Below are positions 1 to 4,425 of a stretch of 6,413 nt of DNA, one piece after another. Each line of letters begins with the position of its first letter. Position 1 is the stretch's first letter. The notes below the pieces were generated by a model. It did not search any database. It was not told where the DNA came from and worked only from the letters and a program-made list of their open reading frames with translations. Source of the DNA: HLUCCA09 sp039189975 (GTDB taxonomy: Bacteria; Pseudomonadota; Alphaproteobacteria; Rhodobacterales; Rhodobacteraceae); assembly GCA_039189975.1 (NCBI GenBank), contig JBCCYI010000233.1, forward strand, positions 1 to 6,413. The letters are read 5' to 3'. Position numbers and translations under genes: made by a program.

Positions 1-152
1 CGACCCATCGGATGGCCGTGGGCGGCGTCTCGCGCAAGGTAGACCCACTGGAAACCGTTCTTATCGACGACCGTCTGGATGACGACGGTCTCCGCACGGC
101 CGTCGGTCTTGGCGTCACGCGCGGCGCCTGGATCCTCCTTGGGCTCAGCCAT
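1..152 (-). CDS. Hypothetical protein, N-terminal 50 codons only (runs off left edge)
   Basis: The frame opens at an ATG at 152-150, preceded on the minus strand by a good ribosome binding site (AAGGAG at 163-158, five bases before the start), and stays open to the window edge. About four fifths of its codons end in G or C, as expected for a real gene in this genome. The visible protein begins MAEPKEDPGAARDAKTDG, a charged tail without signal peptide or membrane segment, followed by a more structured stretch around VVIQTVVDKNGFQWVYLARD and then GHPMG. The N terminus looks cytoplasmic. I do not recognise the family and assign no function. It lies downstream of the EcsC-family gene on the same strand, 209 bases away, far enough to suggest its own promoter or a structured leader. 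Overlapping plus-strand frames have poorer codon patterns and no ribosome binding site. Confidence 0.65.
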   Translation of the reverse strand, partial: MAEPKEDPGAARDAKTDGRAETVVIQTVVDKNGFQWVYLARDAAHGHPMG

Positions 153-361
153 ATGGGCTCCTTACGGCTTGTCGCGTCACGGGCCTGCCGGCTCCGGCAC
201 ACGCAGTGTCTCCCGGCCCTTGGGCCATCCTCATCCAGGAGGTAAGAGGCACATCTGCAATGGCAAACGGTATGCAACGCGCCAGGCCGCATCTCCTCGT
301 CAACCCGACGCCAAACGTTGCATCGCGCTCTTCGGCCAGCGACGGACTGCGGAGCCGCGCG
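153..361 (-). other. Intergenic leader with short GC-rich inverted repeats
   Basis: No convincing gene lies in these 209 bases between the EcsC-family gene and the partial gene at the left edge. On the minus strand it would be the 5' leader of the latter. Three complementary pentamers stand in a row: GGCCC at 226-222, GGGCC at 219-215 and GGCCC at 185-181 (minus-strand reading), so the middle one could pair with either neighbour. A small ACAC-GCA-GTGT stem sits at 199-209. I found no clear -35/-10 pair. Short GC-rich inverted repeats arise easily by chance at this base composition, so this is a description rather than a riboswitch call. Confidence 0.3.
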
Positions 362-1183
362 TTACTCGGCAGGCGCCGGAAGAAGACGCCGCTCCATCAG
401 CCAACGCTGGCGGTAGCCGTAGCGGGCCGCCCGCGCGACATCCGTTTGGAAGCTTGCGTTCACCACCGCGGCGACTGCGCCACCGATCACAGGGACAACC
501 TGTCCCGCCTTGCGCCCGGCCAATGAAACGCCGAGGTGACGCGCCACCCTCTCGATCACCTTCTCGGTGACCCACTCTCCGCCCTTGTCGAGCACCATGC
601 GGCCCTGCGGCGTTGCGAGCCATTCGGCCATGCTGTTGATCTTGCCCAGCGTCTCGGTCCGACTGTCTTCCGCCTGCAAAGTGGCCAGCTCAAGGAGCAT
701 GAGGCGAAACGCGGCCTCATCCTCAGAGGTCGCGGTGAAGCCATAGGCACAGCCCGTCGCCCGAACGGTGCGCGCCGCGAGGGCAATGGTCGCCGGGATG
801 TCCGCCGTCATGCCGGCCGCGCCAAACCAGCCCGCCGCCGCACCTGTTGCCGCGTTAGAGCCCATGGCCCACGCCTGCACCCGCATCGCGGCTGCTTCAC
901 ACGCCTCCAGGTCCTGAGGGTCGTGTGCGGAAAGATCGGATACCGTGAGGCCCGCAAGACTGTCGGCCGCGCGCAGAGCGGTCCGCAGGGCCTCTGGCGG
1001 GACCAGTCGCCCCATCGCGCTGCCCAAAGGCGCCGTCAGCCGCTCGGCGCCGCGCCCAAATCGCGTCGACCGACGCGCCTCATAGCCGCGTTGCGCCGCC
1101 AGGGCCTCTTCGACCGCTCCTGCGGCTGCCGCAGAGGCGCGGCGCGGCGGGCGGCTGGGCTTTTGGTCCGGGTCGGTCGACAT
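362..1183 (-). CDS. EcsC family protein
   Basis: This 273-residue protein matches the EcsC family, named after a Bacillus protein encoded beside an ABC transporter; its biochemical role is not established. Residues 1-45 are a basic, Ala-rich low-complexity tail. Recognisable family blocks are the Gly/Ala-rich segment at about 111-131 ending in GMTADIP, the following helix with RTVRATGCAYGF (138-149), a Leu-rich helix at 160-170, and the C-terminal VPVIGGAVAAVVNASF at 230-245 followed by an aromatic/Arg helix to about 265. The Gly/Ala and VPVIGG segments may be membrane-interacting, but there is no signal peptide. I chose the start at 1183 (MSTDPDQ) because GGAG lies six bases upstream (1193-1190). 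An ATG ten codons earlier at 1213 has no ribosome binding site and overlaps a possible -10 element. It is transcribed on the same strand as the aminotransferase upstream but separated by 156 bases, so probably independently. Confidence 0.85.
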   Translation of the reverse strand: MSTDPDQKPSRPPRRASAAAAGAVEEALAAQRGYEARRSTRFGRGAERLTAPLGSAMGRLVPPEALRTALRAADSLAGLTVSDLSAHDPQDLEACEAAAMRVQAWAMGSNAATGAAAGWFGAAGMTADIPATIALAARTVRATGCAYGFTATSEDEAAFRLMLLELATLQAEDSRTETLGKINSMAEWLATPQGRMVLDKGGEWVTEKVIERVARHLGVSLAGRKAGQVVPVIGGAVAAVVNASFQTDVARAARYGYRQRWLMERRLLPAPAE

Positions 1184-1210
1184 GCGTTGCTCCAAGCTGT
1201 CCGTCCCCCT

Positions 1211-1238
1211 CATATAGGGAGGTTTCGCCAGCGGTTAA
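1211..1238 (-). promoter_or_regulatory. Possible promoter of the EcsC-family gene
   Basis: On the minus strand TTAACC (1238-1233) and TATATG (1216-1211) are separated by 16 bases, each matching four of six sigma-70 consensus bases. Transcription would begin near 1204, giving a leader of about 20 bases that contains the GGAG site used by the start at 1183. The geometry is good and the elements moderate. If correct, translation cannot begin at the ATG at 1213. Confidence 0.4.
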
Positions 1239-1243
1239 GATAG

Positions 1244-1257
1244 GCCGCCCGGGCGGC
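1244..1257 (-). terminator. Possible terminator downstream of the aminotransferase gene
   Basis: A perfect 14-base palindrome (GCCGCCC followed by GGGCGGC) lies about 85 bases after the aminotransferase stop codon. As RNA it would fold into a five-base-pair GC stem with a CCGG loop, followed on the minus strand by CTATCTTAA, a weak U-rich tail. It directly precedes the proposed -35 element of the EcsC-family gene, a sensible place to end the upstream transcript. The stem is short and the tail imperfect, so it may be an accident of GC content. Confidence 0.3.
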
Positions 1258-1339
1258 AGCCAAGCAAACCGGATCCTGCCCCCCTCCCGGTGCCGTCGGC
1301 GAGTCCTGCCACGAGGCCTCTCCTTTGGCAGCGGCGGTC

Positions 1340-2554
1340 TTACTCTGCCGCCACATCCGAGGGCGGGCGCAATGCTTCGTCGCGGATGATCGCGGCGATC
1401 AGCCCACAATCTTCCAGCGAGAACGTCAGCGGCAGGCGCAGGTCGATCAGGCCGGCGAGGATGCCATCCGTCTTCGGCAAGACCGGAGGCGTGGCATAGG
1501 CCCAATGCGCATAGCGCGAGGTGAAGGCGACAGGATCGGGCGCTCCGAACCATTTCAGCTCGACCCCGCGCGCCGCGCACCCGGAGACAAACGACGCCAC
1601 CCGTGGTCCGGACCAGCCCGGCAGAAGAAACTGAAACGACGAGCCGACATAGGCTTCGTCTTGTGGGCGTTCGATCAGCTGCAGCCCGGGTGTCCCGCGC
1701 AAACCCTGCTCCAAGGCCTGATACCGAGCGGTCCACGCCGCGCATTGCTCGGCCAGCCGGGCAAGCTGGGGGCGCAGAATGGCAGCCCGGAGGTTGTCCA
1801 TGCGGCCGGAATTGTTGGGCGTTTCGAGCTTCAGCCCGGAAAACGCCTCTGGCGGCGGGGCCGCCCTGTGCCGAGCGTAGAGCATGTAGCTGCCCGACAG
1901 CAGGATCATGCGCGCGGCAAGCTCCGGGTCATCCGTCACGACGAACCCGCCCTCGCCGGAATTCATATGCTTGTAGGTCTGGGTCGAGTAGCATCCGATG
2001 ATCCCGTGCCGCCCGGAGGGCACGCCGCGAAACGCTGCACCCATCGTGTGGGCGCAATCCTCGATCACCAAGAACCCGCGCGCCGCGGCAATCGCCATCA
2101 GCGCGTCCATGTCGCAGATGTGCCCCCGCATGTGCGACAGAAGCAACACGCGCGCCTCGGGATGCGCCGCGGCTTGAGCGTCGAGATGCGCCAGGTCGAT
2201 GGTCAGATCTTCGGTGACCTCCACGAACACCGGCCGAGCGCTCACACTCGCGATAGCGCCCGGCACTGGCGCCAATGTGAAGGCGTTGGACAAAACCGGC
2301 TCTCCGGGCCGCACCCCAACGGCACGCAACGCGCACGACATCGCGTAACCGCCTGACGCCACCGCAAGGCAATACCGCGCGCCAGTGAAAGCGGCAAACT
2401 CCTCCTCCAGCAGCGAGACTTCACCCGCTTCGCCCTCGGCAAGGTTGTACCTGTGCAGACGGCCGTGCCGCAGCACCTCAAGCGCTGCTGCAATCCCTTC
2501 CTCCGGGATCGCCTCCTGCTGCGTGAAACTGCCGCGAAAGTGCATCTGATCCAT
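1340..2554 (-). CDS. DegT/DnrJ/EryC1/StrS family PLP-dependent aminotransferase
   Basis: This 404-residue protein has the length and motif order of the sugar-aminotransferase family (fold type I, pyridoxal phosphate). Family members usually transfer an amino group from glutamate or glutamine to a keto sugar or cyclitol. Visible landmarks are HGRLHRYN (30-38), the cofactor-phosphate region AVASGGYAMSCAL (64-76), EDCAHTMGA (165-173) with the Asp expected to contact the pyridine nitrogen, the presumed Schiff-base Lys195 in TQTYKHMNSGEGGF, and NNSGRMDNLRAAIL (247-260). The SGEGG after the lysine recalls the scyllo-inosose aminotransferase branch, but I cannot name the substrate. The start at 2554 (MDQMHF) has AAAGGA seven bases upstream (2567-2562). 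The frame stays open 42 codons further up, but that stretch reads as intergenic and lacks a ribosome binding site. No nucleotide-sugar, glycosyltransferase or antibiotic genes lie nearby. It is divergent from the Fe-S carrier gene. Confidence 0.9.
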   Translation of the reverse strand: MDQMHFRGSFTQQEAIPEEGIAAALEVLRHGRLHRYNLAEGEAGEVSLLEEEFAAFTGARYCLAVASGGYAMSCALRAVGVRPGEPVLSNAFTLAPVPGAIASVSARPVFVEVTEDLTIDLAHLDAQAAAHPEARVLLLSHMRGHICDMDALMAIAAARGFLVIEDCAHTMGAAFRGVPSGRHGIIGCYSTQTYKHMNSGEGGFVVTDDPELAARMILLSGSYMLYARHRAAPPPEAFSGLKLETPNNSGRMDNLRAAILRPQLARLAEQCAAWTARYQALEQGLRGTPGLQLIERPQDEAYVGSSFQFLLPGWSGPRVASFVSGCAARGVELKWFGAPDPVAFTSRYAHWAYATPPVLPKTDGILAGLIDLRLPLTFSLEDCGLIAAIIRDEALRPPSDVAAE

Positions 2555-2623
2555 GCGCCGATCCTTTCCGAAGGCAAGCGGAGCGTAGCACGCCACGTCA
2601 ATGCGCGGCACCAGCCCCTCAGG

Positions 2624-2652
2624 GTTGTGCCCGCTTGACCGGCGTGCGTCAA
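2624..2652 (-). promoter_or_regulatory. Possible promoter of the aminotransferase gene
   Basis: Minus-strand TTGACG (2652-2647, five of six consensus bases) is followed after 17 bases by CACAAC (2629-2624, three of six). It would start transcription near 2617 and give a leader of about 60 bases. The -35 hexamer overlaps one arm of the TTGAC-N8-GTCAA dyad. A second TTGACG at 2601-2596 has no acceptable -10 at normal spacing. The weak -10 keeps confidence low. Confidence 0.3.
2635..2652. repeat. Inverted repeat TTGAC-N8-GTCAA in the divergent intergenic region
   Basis: TTGAC at 2635-2639 and its exact reverse complement GTCAA at 2648-2652 are separated by eight bases. The dyad lies between the divergent aminotransferase and Fe-S carrier genes and overlaps the candidate -35 of the former. 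The size fits a dimeric regulator's operator. The arms resemble half-sites of IscR type 1 boxes as I recall them, but those are spaced by seven bases with an A/T-rich centre, which this is not. The regulator, if any, is unknown. Confidence 0.3.
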
Positions 2653-2684
2653 CGGCGCGGCAGCCTGCAGTCGGGCGCATCGGC

Positions 2685-2700
2685 CCGCGCGCTTGCGCGG
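2685..2700. repeat. Perfect six-base-pair inverted repeat, CCGCGC-GCTT-GCGCGG
   Basis: Arms at 2685-2690 and 2695-2700 with a four-base loop, inside the divergent intergenic region and upstream of both genes' likely promoters. It has no U-tract on either strand, so it is not a terminator by itself. It may be structural or simply a product of high GC content. Confidence 0.35.
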
Positions 2701-2729
2701 ACAGGTTGAACCCGATCGCCTCACCTCCC

Positions 2730-2758
2730 TTGAGCGCGGCGCCGCGATGCCCTACTTT
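2730..2758 (+). promoter_or_regulatory. Promoter of the Fe-S carrier gene, with a palindrome in the spacer
   Basis: TTGAGC (2730-2735) and TACTTT (2753-2758) are separated by exactly 17 bases. Each hexamer keeps most consensus positions, making this the best sigma-70-like promoter in the window. Transcription would begin near 2765, just ahead of the AGGAG ribosome binding site at 2773-2777. A perfect 12-base palindrome, CGCGGC followed by GCCGCG (2735-2746), fills most of the spacer, where a bound repressor would block RNA polymerase. Whether it is an operator is inference. Confidence 0.55.
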
Positions 2759-2784
2759 AGGTCCCGAGGAATAGGAGCGCGCAC

Positions 2785-3150
2785 ATGTTTGGCATACCCG
2801 GAAAGCAGGCCGTTTCGCTGACGCCCGCCGCGGCGACGCAGATCGCGAAGATCATGGCGCGTGATGGCGCGAAGGGCCTCAAGGTCGGCGTCAAAAAGGG
2901 CGGCTGCGCTGGCATGGAATACACGATGGACTATGCCCAGGAGGTCGACGCCAACGATGAGATCGTCGAGCAGGATGGCGCACGCGTGCTGATTGCGCCC
3001 ATGGCGCAGATGTTCCTTTTCGGCACCGAGATCGATTATGAAGTGTCGCTGCTGGAGGCGGGGTTCAAGTTTCGCAACCCCAACGTGACGGAGGCTTGCG
3101 GCTGCGGCGAGTCGATCAAGTTCGACGACGCACTTACCGCCAAGACCTGA
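2785..3150 (+). CDS. A-type iron-sulfur cluster carrier, IscA/SufA/HesB family
   Basis: The 121-residue product is a small A-type carrier, which binds iron or an Fe-S cluster and delivers it to apoproteins in the cytoplasm. The three conserved cysteines are present: Cys41 in KKGGCAGMEY, and Cys105 and Cys107 in EACGCGES near the C terminus. Other family landmarks are LTPAAA at about 12-17, FGTEIDYE (79-86) and GFKFRNPNV (93-101). The final motif has Glu before Ser where many IscA proteins have CGCGSSF, and residue 43 is Gly with Met44 where Leu is common; this variant looks more SufA-like than IscA-like. The start is supported by AGGAG seven bases upstream and a good promoter. No other isc or suf genes are in the window, so it appears to be a detached copy, and I withhold a symbol because sufA, iscA and erpA cannot be separated reliably by eye. 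Confidence 0.92.
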   Translation: MFGIPGKQAVSLTPAAATQIAKIMARDGAKGLKVGVKKGGCAGMEYTMDYAQEVDANDEIVEQDGARVLIAPMAQMFLFGTEIDYEVSLLEAGFKFRNPNVTEACGCGESIKFDDALTAKT

Positions 3151-3202
3151 CGCTGCCGCATGTCAGCCCATGCCGCTGGCCGGGTTCGTACCACCACCGG
3201 GC

Positions 3203-3257
3203 GCGCGTCCTACGCGCTGGTTTGCAGTGCTCTGTCCCTGGGCGCACAGGCGCCCAG
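3203..3257 (+). terminator. Hairpins between the Fe-S carrier and TfoX-domain genes; possible terminator
   Basis: Two hairpins lie in the 147-base gap. The stronger has a perfect eight-base-pair stem, CTGGGCGC (3238-3245) and GCGCCCAG (3250-3257), with an ACAG loop. A weaker one pairs GCGCGT (3203-3208) with ACGCGC (3212-3217). No run of T follows, so neither is a classical intrinsic terminator. They could end or attenuate the carrier transcript, since the second closes about 40 bases before the TfoX-domain start codon. No promoter is evident between them and the next gene. No gene is seen in the gap. Confidence 0.35.
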
Positions 3258-3297
3258 CCGCGGCTCGGTGCAGATCTCTTTCGGGGAATGAGCGCCG

Positions 3298-3627
3298 ATG
3301 GCCGTCTCCCCTGCTGACCTGGAGGCTGCGCTCGATCTTTTCGCAGGGCTGAACGCCGAGTTGACCCATCGCGCAATGATGGGCGGTCGCATGCTCTACG
3401 CCAACGGCCAGCTCTTTGCAGCCATCATGGGCGACGAAGGTGTGCACCTGCGCGCGAAAGGACCGCTCGCGGAGGACCTTGCCGCCGCAGGAGCCCGTCA
3501 GTTCGTCTGGACGCGCCCTTCGGATCAGCGTCGAATGCCCATGGGTTACTGGTCTCTCCCGCTCTCCGCCCTTGACGACCCCGAAGAGGCTTGCGATTGG
3601 GCCAAAGCAGCGTTGCGCGCCGGGTAA
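3298..3627 (+). CDS. TfoX/Sxy family protein, N-terminal domain only
   Basis: The 109-residue product consists almost entirely of the TfoX N-terminal domain. Visible features are the helix LEAALDLFAGL (8-18), the characteristic RAMMGGRMLYANGQLFAAIMGD (25-46), a strand with HLRAKG (50-55), and the C-terminal MPMGYWSLPLSALDDPEEACDWAKAAL (80-106), where the M-x-Y-W-x-L-P pattern is typical. In gammaproteobacteria two-domain TfoX/Sxy proteins control competence genes. Stand-alone N-terminal domains are common in alphaproteobacteria and have no established role, so a competence function should not be assumed. The Shine-Dalgarno is only fair: GGGGA at 3283-3287 with ten bases to the ATG. An ATG at 3288 in another frame gives only nine codons. 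The gene sits 147 bases after the Fe-S carrier and 48 bases before tpiA on the same strand. Confidence 0.82.
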   Translation: MAVSPADLEAALDLFAGLNAELTHRAMMGGRMLYANGQLFAAIMGDEGVHLRAKGPLAEDLAAAGARQFVWTRPSDQRRMPMGYWSLPLSALDDPEEACDWAKAALRAG

Positions 3628-3631
3628 CCTC

Positions 3632-3654
3632 CCCGCGCCGACGCTGAACGCGGG
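3632..3654 (+). repeat. Inverted repeat between the TfoX-domain gene and tpiA
   Basis: CCCGCG (3632-3637) and CGCGGG (3649-3654) can form a six-base-pair stem with an 11-base loop just after the TfoX-domain stop and about ten bases before the tpiA ribosome binding site. No T-run follows. It could be a weak terminator, a leader structure or chance. No convincing promoter for tpiA is visible in this 48-base gap, which favours read-through from upstream. Confidence 0.25.
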
Positions 3655-3675
3655 ACAGAGAACGAGGAGAGGGCC

Positions 3676-4425
3676 ATGGCGCGCAAACTGGCGGCCGGCA
3701 ACTGGAAGATGAACGGCACAAGCGCGGCCCTCGCGGAGGCGGTTGCCCTGGCCGAAGCGCATCCTGAGCCGGAATGTGATGTCCTTTTGTGCCCGCCCGT
3801 CTCCCTGCTCCACCGAATGGGTCAGGCGCTCGCTGGCACAGCCATCCGCACAGGCGGGCAGGATTGCCACGCGAACGCCTCCGGCGCGCACACCGGCGAT
3901 GTCTCGGCTGAGATGCTGGCGGATGCGGGCGCAACCTATGTCATCCTTGGCCATTCCGAGCGGCGAGCGGATCACGGGGAAACGGATTCGGACGTCGCCG
4001 AAAAGGTGAGCGCCGCCCGGCGCGCCGGTCTGATCGCCGTGCTGTGCGTCGGCGAGACCGAGGCACAGCGCGACGCAGGCGATACGCTGAAGGTCGTGTC
4101 GACGCAGTTGGCCGGTAGCCTGCCCACGGGGGTGATGGCCGAAAGCCTCGTTGTCGCCTACGAGCCTGTTTGGGCCATCGGCACCGGCCGCACACCGACA
4201 CTCGACGAAATCGCGGAGGTGCACGACCATCTGCGCGACGAGCTCTCCGCCGCCATCGGGTCTGGCGCGCGCGATGTGCCGCTGCTTTACGGCGGTTCGG
4301 TCAAGCCCGGCAATGCGGTGGATATATTTGGCGTGTCCAATGTCGATGGCGCGCTTGTCGGCGGGGCCTCTTTGAAGGCGAGTGACTTTTCCGCGATTGT
4401 ACGGGCCCTGGAGGCATCCTCCTGA
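3676..4425 (+). CDS. tpiA: Triosephosphate isomerase
   Basis: The enzyme interconverts dihydroxyacetone phosphate and glyceraldehyde 3-phosphate in cytoplasmic glycolysis, gluconeogenesis and the Calvin cycle. At 249 residues it has the normal family length. All key parts are present: the substrate-binding AGNWKMNG (7-14) with Lys11, the electrophilic His93 in LGHSERR (91-97), the catalytic base Glu163 in AYEPVWAIGTG (161-171) with the flexible loop 6, and the phosphate-binding LYGGSVKPGN (204-213) and GALVGGASL (225-233). Small departures are GAHTGDVS (70-77) where GAFTGEIS is usual and the short GETD after ADH; neither touches a catalytic residue. The start has AGGAG (3665-3669) six bases upstream. 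The stop codon overlaps the proposed CTG start of the permease gene and the gene's end carries that gene's Shine-Dalgarno, so the two are probably translationally coupled. Confidence 0.97.
   Translation: MARKLAAGNWKMNGTSAALAEAVALAEAHPEPECDVLLCPPVSLLHRMGQALAGTAIRTGGQDCHANASGAHTGDVSAEMLADAGATYVILGHSERRADHGETDSDVAEKVSAARRAGLIAVLCVGETEAQRDAGDTLKVVSTQLAGSLPTGVMAESLVVAYEPVWAIGTGRTPTLDEIAEVHDHLRDELSAAIGSGARDVPLLYGGSVKPGNAVDIFGVSNVDGALVGGASLKASDFSAIVRALEASS
4410..4414 (+). promoter_or_regulatory. Shine-Dalgarno GGAGG deciding a CTG start for the permease gene
   Basis: GGAGG lies inside the last codons of tpiA, seven bases before CTG at 4422, whose last two bases are also the first two of the tpiA TGA stop. 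This is the geometry of overlapping coupled genes (usually ATGA), here CTGA. No ATG, GTG or TTG occurs in the permease frame between this site and the GTG at 4497, and that GTG has no ribosome binding site. Confidence 0.65.

Noticed and set aside
1..292. Minus-strand frame opening at an ATG at 292 with several Cys residues, open to the left edge
   Set aside because: The AGGAG abuts the ATG with no spacing. The second half lies out of frame over the better left-edge gene, and the sequence becomes Arg/Pro/Ser-rich like other shadows.
237..526. Plus-strand AGGAGG (237-242) followed by ATG at 260 as a possible small gene
   Set aside because: The 17-base spacing is too long for efficient initiation, and most of the frame lies antisense to the well-supported EcsC-family gene.
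1184..1213. Ten-codon N-terminal extension of the EcsC-family protein from ATG 1213
   Set aside because: There is no ribosome binding site there, while the internal ATG at 1183 has GGAG at six bases; the upstream ATG also overlaps a candidate -10 element.
1325..2356. Plus-strand open frame of 343 codons opposite the aminotransferase gene
   Set aside because: The minus strand encodes an intact PLP enzyme with all motifs here. The plus-strand product is Arg/Gly/His-rich with no family resemblance.
3178..3200. GGTTCG-containing stretch as the T-arm of a tRNA
   Set aside because: No acceptor, D-arm or anticodon stem could be assembled around it.
3288..3317. Nine-codon frame beginning at ATG 3288 and overlapping the TfoX-domain start, as a possible leader peptide
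   Set aside because: The only Shine-Dalgarno-like run touches its ATG, leaving almost no spacing, and the peptide has no regulatory codon run.
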